Source: Photobacterium salinisoli
GTDB lineage: Bacteria > Pseudomonadota > Gammaproteobacteria > Enterobacterales > Vibrionaceae
Reading direction: 5' to 3'
Assembly: GCF_003614885.1 (NCBI RefSeq)
Contig: NZ_QZMS01000007.1
Location: 744,001-808,000, forward strand
DNA length: 64,000 nucleotides
Shown here: piece by piece, positions 38,804-47,681 of the stretch
Layout of the letters: the number at the start of each line of letters is the position of its first letter
How positions within the stretch are numbered: position 1 is the first letter of the stretch
Made by a program: the position numbers and the translations under genes
The notes under the pieces: model-generated
The model's database searches: none
What the model was told of the DNA's origin: nothing
The model's input: the letters and a program-made list of their open reading frames with translations, nothing else

Positions 38804-38840
38804 ATTTTACTGAGACTCACGCACAGTGCAACGTTTCTCT
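38804..38840 (-). promoter_or_regulatory. Candidate purR promoter with PUR-box-like operator
   Basis: Minus-strand TTGCAC (38826-38831), 16 bases, TAAAAT (38804-38809) make a good sigma-70 promoter. Overlapping the -35 element is AGAGAAACGTTGCACT (38825-38840), whose AAACGTT core matches the centre of the PurR operator, with mismatches in the flanks. E. coli purR is autoregulated; the same is plausible here. Confidence 0.45.
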
Positions 38841-38957
38841 TGTTGGGTGGAATGATTCTTGATAGAGGTCAATAATAGGATGCAACAATTGTACGCAATC
38901 TTAGTGACCTAATGTCGGCAGAAGGCACAGTCCGATGTGCCTTAACAGTTTTTGGTG

Positions 38958-39779
38958 TTATGCCGACAAGACGACAGGAAAATGCCCGCGCGGGTGTGTT
39001 TCTATGATGACAGGGGCACCATACACGCATTGGATATGTTCAGTCGTTAATGTGTGCCACGCATCGCCATCTGCCTGAATTTTACCGTGGTTGAGTAAGA
39101 TCAATCGATCGGCATACTCGGCGGCGAGATTCAGGTCGTGAATAACCAGAATGACTGCAGCGCCATCGTCTGCCATCTTCTTCGCCAGACTTAAGCAGGT
39201 ATGCTGATGGGCAAGATCTAAAGCAGAGGTGGGCTCATCCAGCATTAATATACATTGATCACTGGCTGTACTGAGTTGCGTCAGTACCCTTGCAAAGTGG
39301 ACACGTTGCTTCTCCCCACCGGAAAGCGAAGGATAGAGCCGTTGACTGAGATGACTGATACCTACCTCGGCCATTTTCTGCCGTGTGATTTGCTGGCTGT
39401 CTTTAAGGCTAAGCTTTAAGGGCATAGTGCCCAATTGCGCGACTTCCTGAGCAGTAAAGCCAAAAGACAGCGTGCTGTGCTGGGGAAGAACGCCCATATG
39501 ATGAGCCAGTCGGTTGGTATTCCAGCTTTTACGAGGCTCACCAAAAATGTAGACATTGCCTTTGGCATGCATTTCCCCCGATAACACTTTGAGCAAAGTA
39601 CTCTTACCGGCGCCATTGGGCCCGAGTAAAGCGGTGAGCTCACCACTGCGAAAACTGATATTCAGGTTGTCGAGCAACACTTTACCGCCCAGCGTCAGCG
39701 ACAGTTGTTCCGCCGATATTGCTACAGGGCGGCTTATGCCAGTTTGCTTTTTGGGCTGACGAACTATGTGGTGGATCAT
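38958..39779 (-). CDS. hutD: Heme ABC transporter ATP-binding protein HutD (HmuV)
   Basis: ATPase of the heme importer, 273 residues: Walker A GPNGAGKST (about 54-62), signature LSGGEKQRVHFARVL, Walker B CILMLDEPTSALD, H-loop VIHDLN. It belongs to the BtuD/FhuC-like class. ATG overlaps the hutC stop by four bases (ATGA). Third gene of hutBCD. Confidence 0.93.
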   Translation of the reverse strand: MIHHIVRQPKKQTGISRPVAISAEQLSLTLGGKVLLDNLNISFRSGELTALLGPNGAGKSTLLKVLSGEMHAKGNVYIFGEPRKSWNTNRLAHHMGVLPQHSTLSFGFTAQEVAQLGTMPLKLSLKDSQQITRQKMAEVGISHLSQRLYPSLSGGEKQRVHFARVLTQLSTASDQCILMLDEPTSALDLAHQHTCLSLAKKMADDGAAVILVIHDLNLAAEYADRLILLNHGKIQADGDAWHTLTTEHIQCVYGAPVIIETHPRGHFPVVLSA

Positions 39780-40876
39780 TGCAGACGACCTCGCTGTTTT
39801 GAAAGCAGGACGATAAAAAATGGCGCGCCCAGAAGGGCAGTGATGATACCCACAGGCAGTTCGGCGGGCGCGGCGACAACGCGGGCTAGCATGTCGGCAA
39901 TCAACAGGATCAGTGCGCCCAGGAGTGCGGAAAGGGGCAGCAGTGTTTTATGGTTAGGTCCAGTTAACATGCGGCCAAGGTGCGGCACAATCAATCCAAT
40001 AAAGCCAATCACACCGGATAGCGAGACGGCCACGCCAACACCAGCGGCACACAACAGAACCAGTAAACGTTTCAGAGCTTGTACATTAACACCTAAATGC
40101 TGAGCCTCAGATTCACCCAGTAAAAGGGCATTTAATGCATCTGCCTGGCGTGTGAACAGGCAGAGCAGGGTAGCAAGGGTAACAGCAGACAAGGCAATAC
40201 CTGGCCAGGTCGCACCCGCTAAAGATCCCATAGTCCATAGTGAGAGATCACGCAGTGCCTGATCATCGGCATAGAAGTTTAACAGCCCGAGTGCTGCACC
40301 GGATAAGGCGCCAATCGCCACGCCTGCAAGCAGCATCACAGTGACAGAGGTGCCGGTTTTATCTGTGCCGAGAAAATACACAATCCAGGTTGTGATGGCG
40401 CCACCCACAAAGGCAAAAACCGGTACAGTGCCAAGCGTCAGCAGCAGAGGGAATGTTGCCGCCAGCGATCCGAACAACACTATGGCTAAGGCTGCGCCTA
40501 AACTAGCTCCGCCAGCTACGCCTATAATCCCGGGGTCAGCCAACGGGTTACGGAACAATCCCTGCATGACTGCACCACAAAGTGCCAGCACTGCGCCTAT
40601 GGCAATACACAGCAGTGTACGTGGCAGACGGACTTGCTCAATGATCAACGCAATATGGGGAGCCACCTTCTGTTGCCCTGGCAGAATAACCAGCCAGATG
40701 TCGGCGAACGAGATAGCCATAGGTCCGACAATGATGGAACAGCTTGCCGCAAAGGCCAGTAGCAGGCATGTCGCAGGCAGTATAACTGAGGTTGGTAATC
40801 GCAGTAATGACAACAGGCGGATGCGTTGCATGCTTGAATTAGGCATGGTTGGGCGGGATAGGGTTTTACTGGCCAT
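39776..40876 (-). CDS. hutC: Heme ABC transporter permease HutC (HmuU)
   Basis: FecCD-family inner membrane permease, 366 residues, about ten membrane segments. Family blocks: LPRTLLCIAIGAVLALCGAVMQ, RNPLADPGIIGVAGGASLGA and the C-terminal PAELPVGIITALLGAPFFI. Overlaps hutB by 11 bases. The first 15 residues may not be translated (internal ATG at M11 or M16). Confidence 0.93.
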   Translation of the reverse strand: MASKTLSRPTMPNSSMQRIRLLSLLRLPTSVILPATCLLLAFAASCSIIVGPMAISFADIWLVILPGQQKVAPHIALIIEQVRLPRTLLCIAIGAVLALCGAVMQGLFRNPLADPGIIGVAGGASLGAALAIVLFGSLAATFPLLLTLGTVPVFAFVGGAITTWIVYFLGTDKTGTSVTVMLLAGVAIGALSGAALGLLNFYADDQALRDLSLWTMGSLAGATWPGIALSAVTLATLLCLFTRQADALNALLLGESEAQHLGVNVQALKRLLVLLCAAGVGVAVSLSGVIGFIGLIVPHLGRMLTGPNHKTLLPLSALLGALILLIADMLARVVAAPAELPVGIITALLGAPFFIVLLSKQRGRLQ

Positions 40877-41702
40877 ACAGTACCTGATTCAAACGTTCGG
40901 CTTCTTCGAGACTTTTCAGGTTCAAACCGCCAATCAGGGCAGTACCGTCTATGGTATATAACGCATTGTTCTGACCGGCTGGTGTCGCTGCCAGTAAGGG
41001 TAAGCTTTTTATCAGGCCTTTGAGTCCGCCTATCGCCTGGCTGGCATGCGTGCTTAACAGGATGACATCAGGCTGCATATCTACCATGGCTTCCGCAGAT
41101 AAGGGTTTATAAGATTCAATGGCTGTAGCTGCCGGATTCATGCCGCCTGCGAGTCTGATAACTGTATCAGCCGTGGTGTGGCGCCCTCCGACCATAGGTG
41201 CTCGTCCGGCATGAATGGTTAAAAAGAGAATTCGTTTTGGGGGTTGGCTGCTAGCCAGGCGTGATTCAATCCGTTTCACTTGCTGTTGAATTTGGCTGTT
41301 TAGCTGTGTTGCCTGCGCTGTTTTTCCTGCGAGTTGGCCCACTTGCTCGACACGCTTTAGCAGATCATCAATGGTATCGCCCGAGTTGAGTATGTCGACT
41401 GAGATTCCAGCCTGGCGGAGCAGCGAGAGCGTAGTTTCAGGCCCCATTTCCTCAGAACCTACAACACGATCCGGTGTCAAAGCAATGATACTTTCTGCCG
41501 GAAGCTGTCTGTGATAGCCAAGGGTTGGGATGTCATTACCGACGTAAGCTTTACTGGTGATATCGACACCAACTAGTTGACTCTCTGCACCCATTGCTAC
41601 TAGGAGTTCGGTAATGCCGGAACCTGCACTGATTATTCGTTCTTCTGCCCATGCAGATGTGGCAGCGAAGAAAAGAGCAACAGACAGTACGGCGCGATTC
41701 AT
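40866..41702 (-). CDS. hutB: Periplasmic heme-binding protein HutB (HmuT)
   Basis: Binds heme in the periplasm and passes it to HutCD. 278 residues with signal peptide (1-19, ending AWA) and a TroA/BtuF-like fold (ITELLVAMGAESQLVGVDITS; GYHRQLPAESIIALTPDRVVGSEEMGP). HTTADTVIRLAGGMNPA is typical of HmuT. First gene of hutBCD, starting next to a control region with Fur-like boxes. Confidence 0.93.
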   Translation of the reverse strand: MNRAVLSVALFFAATSAWAEERIISAGSGITELLVAMGAESQLVGVDITSKAYVGNDIPTLGYHRQLPAESIIALTPDRVVGSEEMGPETTLSLLRQAGISVDILNSGDTIDDLLKRVEQVGQLAGKTAQATQLNSQIQQQVKRIESRLASSQPPKRILFLTIHAGRAPMVGGRHTTADTVIRLAGGMNPAATAIESYKPLSAEAMVDMQPDVILLSTHASQAIGGLKGLIKSLPLLAATPAGQNNALYTIDGTALIGGLNLKSLEEAERLNQVLYGQ

Positions 41703-41839
41703 GAAATTTCCTCAATGTGATTGTAGACGGTCTTGATAAATCGTAACAATATCAATTTGTTATGTGGGTATGGCAAAATATCTCAAGTAAAAGATAGATG
41801 AAAAATTAACGCCACATAAATGATATTGCTATCGCAAGT

Positions 41840-41954
41840 GATAATTATTATTAGTCGCGTCATTATCCATGAACTTTAAACAATATCAATTATCATTTGC
41901 AAAAGGAAATAGAGCACCTTATCATTTTTACAAATACAATTAATTATCATTATT
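41840..41954. promoter_or_regulatory. Fur-like boxes in the hutB-hutX control region
   Basis: Three segments resemble the 19-bp Fur consensus with 12-13 matches each: 41840-41858 (GATAATTATTATTAGTCGC), 41882-41900 (AATATCAATTATCATTTGC) and 41936-41954 (ACAATTAATTATCATTATT). The 323-base divergent region also has the dyad TAACAA...TTGTTA near 41745-41763 close to hutB. Iron repression of both arms is expected from known vibrio heme loci; individual boxes are approximate. Confidence 0.6.
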
Positions 41955-42025
41955 TTTTGTGTTGCTGTGCTTCCGCATGCCGATGAGGGATGACTTTGAA
42001 AGCAGCATGATGAAGGAGAGTGTGA

Positions 42026-42556
42026 GTGTTTGAGAAATTCAGTTTGGCAGCGTTGAAAACAGAAGTTGGTGCGATGCTGAAAGAAAACCCTAACTTGCAC
42101 GCAGTGCTGATAGCGGAAAAGCTGGGTGTGACTGAGGGTGAAATCATCCTGGCTTTACCGGATGAACTTGTAACCCATATTGCAGGGGAGCATGCTCAGG
42201 CTATTTTAGAGGCGCTGCCGGAGTGGGGAATGATGACAACCATTGTTCACTCTATGGGTTCAATCTTTGAAGTAAAGGCGCCATTTCCGAAAGGCAAAGA
42301 AGCGCGTGGATACTACAATCTGATGGGGAAAGCGGGTGAAATGCATGGTCACCTTAAGCTTGATCGCGTGTCGGATGTGGTTTTAGTCAGTAAACCTGTG
42401 CAAGGAAATGCCAGTTATTTTATTGGTTTTCTGGCTGACAATGGTGAATGTATTTTCAAAATTTATCTTGGCAGGGATGAAAAACGACAGCTTATCCCTT
42501 CGCAAGTTGAGAAATTTAATGCGTTGAAACAGGCTTTTGTTGGAGAAAAAGTGTAA
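42026..42556 (+). CDS. hutX: Cytosolic heme carrier HutX
   Basis: Small heme-binding protein that, in V. cholerae, passes heme to HutZ. 176 residues; ends share the HutX/HuvX pattern (ALPDELVTHIAGEHAQAILEALPEWG; HSMGSIFEVKAPFPKG; YFIGFLADNGECIFKIYLGRDEKR). Start is GTG 42026 with AGGAG seven bases upstream. Its stop overlaps the hutZ start (TAATG). The usual upstream partner hutW is absent here. Confidence 0.92.
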   Translation: MFEKFSLAALKTEVGAMLKENPNLHAVLIAEKLGVTEGEIILALPDELVTHIAGEHAQAILEALPEWGMMTTIVHSMGSIFEVKAPFPKGKEARGYYNLMGKAGEMHGHLKLDRVSDVVLVSKPVQGNASYFIGFLADNGECIFKIYLGRDEKRQLIPSQVEKFNALKQAFVGEKV

Positions 42557-43101
42557 TGAGCGAAGTGAAACAAGAACGTCTGCAAAACCGTCTGGAGCCA
42601 CAAATTCAGGCGTTCAGGGATGCTTGTCAGACACTGCAATTGGCAACAGTAGACTCAGATGGAAAGCCAAATGTGAGTTATGCGCCATTTGCTTTGTTGG
42701 ATGACGGATATTATGTGCTCATTTCTAAAATTGCCCGACATGCCCGAAATCTGCTGGAAAATCCGCAGGTTTCACTGATGATGATTGAAGATGAAGCCAC
42801 CTCTAAGACGATTTATGCGCGTACCCGTTTAACCTTTGAAGCCAATGTGGTACTGGTTGAGCGTGACACTGAGCGCTGGCAGTTGGGGGTTGCAGCGTTA
42901 AAGGCACGTTTCGGAGAAATAGTTGACGGGCTAAGTGGCCTGGAAGATTTCAAATTATTCCGTCTTGAGCCGACTCATGGCCTGTTTGTTAAAGGCTTTG
43001 GCCAGGCATTTCAAGTGACCGGTGATGATCTGATCGATTTTGTCCACTTGACGGAAGGGCATAAACGTATTGATGATAGCGGTGATGTGAAATCAGCCTG
43101 A
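42556..43101 (+). CDS. hutZ: Heme utilisation protein HutZ
   Basis: Split-barrel, FMN-binding-like heme protein that degrades heme in V. cholerae. 181 residues with LQLATVDSDGKPNVSYAPFALLDDGYYVLIS (pyridoxamine oxidase-like barrel) and the C-terminal HGLFVKGFGQAF...GHK region that carries the heme ligand His. Translated together with hutX. Confidence 0.93.
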   Translation: MSEVKQERLQNRLEPQIQAFRDACQTLQLATVDSDGKPNVSYAPFALLDDGYYVLISKIARHARNLLENPQVSLMMIEDEATSKTIYARTRLTFEANVVLVERDTERWQLGVAALKARFGEIVDGLSGLEDFKLFRLEPTHGLFVKGFGQAFQVTGDDLIDFVHLTEGHKRIDDSGDVKSA

Positions 43102-43129
43102 TAACTGTTTATACAAAAACGAATCATCT

Positions 43130-43158
43130 AAAAACGGACAGTTTACTGTCCGTTTTTT
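43130..43158. terminator. Bidirectional terminator between hutZ and panP
   Basis: Stem AAAACGGACAG/CTGTCCGTTTT with loop TTTA and T runs on both strands, between convergent genes. Confidence 0.9.
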
Positions 43159-43173
43159 AGGTATGGTGCGTAT

Positions 43174-44835
43174 TTAATTACTGATCTTGGCCTGAGAAAG
43201 AATACGGGCCGTTATCGCGTTAATCTTTGGTAAGCTTTGCTGGCTGGTTAATGCCAGCTGCTTCTGCTCTTTGAGCACGTCACTCAGAATGTCGGGGGTG
43301 GTCAGCGGGTTAGCCAGCACCACGCGAAAGACAGTGGTAATGCGGCGATCCCATTGTTCGGGCATCAATCGTGTCCGTGATACAAAGGATTTGCCCGATT
43401 CACGCTGACGTTTCTGAATGTACTGAGTCAGATCGTTCAGGGCTTCGTGAATGGCCTGTTTGTCTTCATCGTTAGCAATCGCCAACGCCTTTTGTGTGTC
43501 TTCAGGCACGTAACGATAAGTCAGCAGACACAACTCTGGTGCTGATATCAGTTCAAACTCGGGATCGGATTTGATCAGTTCTGCAAAGTACTGGGCTTTT
43601 TCGATACTGTTATTAATCAGTAATTCATATCCCTGGCGGCTGATAATGTTCAGGCTGGCAAAAACCAGCATTGCCATACCATTTCTCGATCCTTCAAGCG
43701 TATGGCTGCCAAGGTCTTTGGAGCCTTTACGGAGTATGTACTCTGCATGATGTTCAATCGCCGCCATAGAGGCGGGGTTTTTAAAAATCACCATACCCGC
43801 ACCCATAGGAATATACAGCTGCTTATGGGCATCAATGGTGACTGAGTCGGCTCGTTCGATGCCTTTCAGTAACGGACGGTACTTATTGGACATCAACGTC
43901 GCGCCGCCCCAGGCCGCATCAACATGGAAATGGCAATTGTGTGCAAGAGCGATATCGGCTAATTCATCGAGCGGATCTATGTTGCCTGTTTCTGTGGTTC
44001 CGGCAACGCCAACAATTGCGAAAGGTTTGATATTTCTGGCTTTGAGACTTTCGATAGTGGTCTGAAGATCGTTGGTACAGATCTTATTATTTTCATCGGT
44101 TTTGATCGCAATCAGGCAGTCTCTGCCAATACCGAGCACATCGGCGGCTTTTTTCAGCGAATAATGCCCGCGTTCAGACACCAGTACAGCCAGATCATCA
44201 TAGCCGTAATGTTTCATTGCCCGAAAAAGACCTTCCTGCGCCACGCCTTTAAAATCGCCGTCTGGTTTTAGCAGGTTGTTACGGGCGACCCACAGTGCGG
44301 TGATGTTTGCTATTGTCCCGCCGGAACAGAATGCCCCTAAAGAATGTTCAGCACTGTGCATCCAGCGTTGATAAAACGCTTCTCTTTCACCGTAGATCAG
44401 ATTATGGAGAATCCCCAGTACCTGCCGCTCTAATGGTGTAAAGGCCTTAGAGGTTTCAATTTTCACCAGGTTCTGGTTAAGACCAATCATTATCTTTGAC
44501 AGCGGCATCAAGAAGTAGGGCAGAGCCGATGTCATATGACCAATGAAAGTGGGTGCGGATGTGTGAACAGACTGAGCAACCAATTTTTCCAGTAGAAAAT
44601 GGGTATGTTCAGAAACAAAACTGGGTTGCTCTGGCACAGAAGCACAAGAGAAATCTTTTTCAATTTCAGTCAGTGGCTTTTCCTGGGCGGCAATGTGAGT
44701 CTGTAAAAAGGCGTTGAGGTTTTCGGAGATCTCTTTCTCAATCCGACCAAGCGTGGAGTCGGGGGCTTCCGGCACGGTAAAGATACGGTGCAGGGTATCA
44801 AGAGATGCTTCAGCTTGTCTGTTTTCCACTGCCAT
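43174..44835 (-). CDS. panP: PLP-dependent aspartate 1-decarboxylase PanP
   Basis: Makes beta-alanine from aspartate for pantothenate and CoA, replacing the pyruvoyl enzyme PanD in vibrios and relatives. 553 residues of the group II (glutamate decarboxylase-like) fold: SGGT (171-174), HVDAAWGG with D306 for the pyridine nitrogen, and PLP lysine K338 in IDAHKQ. Closely related to V. fischeri PanP. Single gene ending in the shared terminator with hutZ. Confidence 0.9.
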   Translation of the reverse strand: MAVENRQAEASLDTLHRIFTVPEAPDSTLGRIEKEISENLNAFLQTHIAAQEKPLTEIEKDFSCASVPEQPSFVSEHTHFLLEKLVAQSVHTSAPTFIGHMTSALPYFLMPLSKIMIGLNQNLVKIETSKAFTPLERQVLGILHNLIYGEREAFYQRWMHSAEHSLGAFCSGGTIANITALWVARNNLLKPDGDFKGVAQEGLFRAMKHYGYDDLAVLVSERGHYSLKKAADVLGIGRDCLIAIKTDENNKICTNDLQTTIESLKARNIKPFAIVGVAGTTETGNIDPLDELADIALAHNCHFHVDAAWGGATLMSNKYRPLLKGIERADSVTIDAHKQLYIPMGAGMVIFKNPASMAAIEHHAEYILRKGSKDLGSHTLEGSRNGMAMLVFASLNIISRQGYELLINNSIEKAQYFAELIKSDPEFELISAPELCLLTYRYVPEDTQKALAIANDEDKQAIHEALNDLTQYIQKRQRESGKSFVSRTRLMPEQWDRRITTVFRVVLANPLTTPDILSDVLKEQKQLALTSQQSLPKINAITARILSQAKISN

Positions 44836-44960
44836 AATGAGTTGTTACTTTTAGTTAACGTCGGCAAATCCGGCTAATTTACTGGAAATGAGGGTAATTG
44901 TCTTGAAATATTTATCAGAATGCACCGAACGCGTGCCGTCCGGTGCCAGGCGGTTGAGCG

Positions 44961-45473
44961 TTATTCGCACTGAGTGGCAGCAATAGCGCTCATTTGTCGG
45001 TTGTATTCTTTAAGTGGCTTATCGATTTCGTCCGGATGCGTTAACAGGTCGGCAAAGGCACTGCGCAGTTCATAATTTTTGGGGTGTGGCGAGCTTTGGC
45101 GATCCTCAAAGACTTTTTTCGCGTAATCACCGAGATTACCTTGCTGGGTGGACAGCGCTTTAATGTCTTGCTGAGTGAGTTTTAGCCAGGACTCAACGGA
45201 TTGTGACAGGTCTAAGTGGCTTTTGTCGTTCGCCAGGTACCAATCGACAGCTTCGCGCTTCAATTCAAAATGGTGGGTTCTTCCTTCCATGAACCAGTCG
45301 CCGACTTCCTGCAAATCGGGATCTTTTTGCACAGTCAGCTGGACCAGGTTTTGGTACCACTCAAGAGAAGCATCAATGTACTGATGATATTTATTGCTTT
45401 CGCAAGTTTGTGTGGAAGCGAAAGCTGCGGTAGGTAGCAGGGCGAACGAGAGAACAAGAGCTGGAAACTTCAT
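44961..45473 (-). CDS. Hypothetical exported protein
   Basis: 170-residue protein with a signal peptide (MKFPALVLSFALLPTAAFA). The mature part has two Cys near its ends (CESNKYHQY and the C-terminal TQCE), which could form a disulfide, and is mostly helical with many Trp/Tyr. I do not recognise a family. ATG 45473 has AAGGA six bases upstream; the frame to 45509 is not needed. Confidence 0.7.
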   Translation of the reverse strand: MKFPALVLSFALLPTAAFASTQTCESNKYHQYIDASLEWYQNLVQLTVQKDPDLQEVGDWFMEGRTHHFELKREAVDWYLANDKSHLDLSQSVESWLKLTQQDIKALSTQQGNLGDYAKKVFEDRQSSPHPKNYELRSAFADLLTHPDEIDKPLKEYNRQMSAIAATQCE

Positions 45474-45674
45474 GGTCTTTCCTTGAACTGTTTGATAGAA
45501 GCGATTCACGCCATGTCATTATGGTGTTCAAGCTTCTGGAGTATTTTTGCAAATTGTAGCGGTAGAAGCGTCTGAAAGGAAAGAGATCTTGGCATCATTC
45601 GTTCACATCGTGCGACGAATATGAATTAAGGCGCATTTTTGGGTGTGAATGGACTGTAATATGTCAGGAGAGAA

Positions 45675-45700
45675 TACAACAAGAGGCCCGAAGGCCTCTT
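45675..45700 (-). terminator. Terminator of the NSS transporter operon
   Basis: Stem AAGAGGCC/GGCCTCTT with tetraloop CGAA, followed on the minus strand by GTTGTATTC, 13 bases after the small-subunit stop. Confidence 0.65.
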
Positions 45701-45712
45701 GTCAGCAAAGGG

Positions 45713-45811
45713 TTACCCTTTGTTTTTCATTGCTACAGAGATGCAGTAAGCTGCGCCTCCCCAGGTAATACCCAGGCCGAATAGCATCATGATGATAGCA
45801 CCAGCAGTCAT
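45713..45811 (-). CDS. MetS-like small subunit of NSS transporter
   Basis: A 32-residue single-span membrane protein (starts MTAGAIIMMLFGLGITWGG, ends MKNKG) immediately downstream of the NSS transporter, with a two-base gap. It fits the MetS family, the short partner of the Corynebacterium MetP methionine/alanine transporter, with the G-WGG-A-Y pattern. A good site (AAGAGGTATAAG) precedes the ATG. It is easily missed because of its size. Confidence 0.85.
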   Translation of the reverse strand: MTAGAIIMMLFGLGITWGGAAYCISVAMKNKG

Positions 45812-45813
45812 AC

Positions 45814-47295
45814 TTATACCTCTTTCTTATCTAGTGGTTTAGATGCAACATTGATAATCACAGCAACCACGAACATTGCTGCTACCAGGCCCCAACCCAG
45901 TATTAACAAATCAGACATTTCGTAACCACCGTAACCGTCATTAAAGGTATTGGTCAGATTAGTACCCAGGATGATTGCCAGCATGATTGGGCTGATAAAG
46001 CGGATACAAATTTCAAACCATTTACCGATAGTGAACTCTGAAATGCTGTTCACATAGCTGCGAATGTCAGAGACTTTCAGCAGCCAGCCAATAACCAGCA
46101 ATTCAATCAGGCAGCTTGCCAGCAGGGCAACGTTGTTGATGAAGTAATCAACCAGATCCAGCAACAGCAGGCCACCATTGGTTGCAAATGCCATCGAGAC
46201 GACAAAGCCAACACCACAAACCACAGAAGCTGCTTTTTTACGCGACCATTTTAGCTTATCGATTACTGCTGAAGTCACGGCTTCAATAATAGAAATGTGA
46301 GAGCTCAAACCAGCAACAACCAGGGCCAGGAAGAATACCGGACCGAGAATATAGGGAGCCGGTAGCAGGTTAATTGCCGCAGGGATGGTAACGAAAGCCA
46401 GACCCACACCCGCAGAAACGACTTCAGTGAGCGGTTTTGCCTGTTCCTGAGCCATATAGCCAAGCACAGAGAAAATCAGAATACCCGCAACCATAGAGAA
46501 ACCGCAGTTGATCAATACCGTCATAAAGGCATTGTTATTAATGTCGGACTTCTCAGGCAGGTAGCTTGAGTAGGCAATCATGATGGCAAAACCAACACTC
46601 AGGGTGAAGAAGATTTGTCCATAGGCAGCAGACCATACTTTTGCATCCAGGATTTTGCTGAAATCAGGCTGGAACAGGTAATTCAGACCGTCCAGTGCGC
46701 CATCCAGGAAAATAACACGGGCAATCAGTGCCAGCACCATCAGGAACAGCAAAGGCATCATGATTTTATTGGCACGCTCGATACCACCTTTAACACCGGT
46801 GAAAATAGCGGCGAATGTGATACCCCAGGCAATAACCATTGGAATAGCGATATGCAGTTGCAGTCCACCCAAGTTACTTGGTGAGTTATCACCGAGTTTC
46901 AGGTACTCACTAAAGAAGAAAGCGTTGGTATCACTTCCCCAGCTTTGAGTGAATGCGAAGCCCAGATACGAGATAGCCCAACCGATAACGGCAACGTAAT
47001 AGACTGCGATGACAGATGCAATGAACACCTGGAACCAGCCCAGCCATTCCAGTCTCACGCCCAGCTTGGAAAAGGCTCTTGGTGCGGCTCCCCGTAGTTT
47101 GTGTCCCAGGCTGAATTCCATAATCATAAATGGAATGCCGGCCGTTAACATGGCGAAAAGGTATGGAATAAAAAATGCGCCGCCGCCGTTTTCGTAAGCC
47201 ATATAGGGGAAACGCCAGATATTCCCTAATCCTATAGCAGAACCCACAGCTGCCAGGATAAATCCGGCACGGGTTCCCCATTGTTCGCGTTTCAT
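45814..47295 (-). CDS. Sodium-dependent transporter, NSS (SNF) family
   Basis: Sodium-coupled amino acid transporter of the LeuT/MetP fold, 493 residues, about twelve membrane segments. N-terminal hallmark WGTRAGFILAAVGSAIGLGNIWRFPYMAYENGGGAF forms the sodium and substrate sites. Paired with a MetS-like subunit, which suggests methionine/alanine-type substrates by analogy. About 390 AT-rich bases upstream to 47681 hold its promoter and no gene. Confidence 0.9.
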   Translation of the reverse strand: MKREQWGTRAGFILAAVGSAIGLGNIWRFPYMAYENGGGAFFIPYLFAMLTAGIPFMIMEFSLGHKLRGAAPRAFSKLGVRLEWLGWFQVFIASVIAVYYVAVIGWAISYLGFAFTQSWGSDTNAFFFSEYLKLGDNSPSNLGGLQLHIAIPMVIAWGITFAAIFTGVKGGIERANKIMMPLLFLMVLALIARVIFLDGALDGLNYLFQPDFSKILDAKVWSAAYGQIFFTLSVGFAIMIAYSSYLPEKSDINNNAFMTVLINCGFSMVAGILIFSVLGYMAQEQAKPLTEVVSAGVGLAFVTIPAAINLLPAPYILGPVFFLALVVAGLSSHISIIEAVTSAVIDKLKWSRKKAASVVCGVGFVVSMAFATNGGLLLLDLVDYFINNVALLASCLIELLVIGWLLKVSDIRSYVNSISEFTIGKWFEICIRFISPIMLAIILGTNLTNTFNDGYGGYEMSDLLILGWGLVAAMFVVAVIINVASKPLDKKEV

Positions 47296-47681
47296 AAGTA
47301 TCTCCTTGTGTACTGTTTTTCTCTATGAAACAGTATCTATTAAGTTTTTTATTCTAAGTATTTACTTCCTGTATCGTGGAATTTGGTTTGAAACCCCACG
47401 CAGTTAAAACGAGATTAACCACTGACACTGACCAGCGCAATAGACAGTAACTTTTGAACTATTGGTTATAAACAGGCATTACTATTGACTTACTCCTCCG
47501 TATTGTGGAAATAACAAGTTGTTAATGAAATGTTTGGATGATTGCACCGCAATGTAGTGATTATTGAGTGAATTGTTTTATTTTAATTTTTTAGCTTTGA
47601 TGACTAATAAATAGTCAAAAATTAGACTTTTGCAACATTATGAAGACTAATTGTACTAAGTGGGTAGTTTACTATTTTCTT
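47296..47681. other. AT-rich intergenic region
   Basis: About 385 bases upstream of the NSS transporter and downstream of an outer membrane protein gene. I see only AT-rich sequence expected to hold the transporter promoter; no gene or clear hairpin. Confidence 0.4.
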
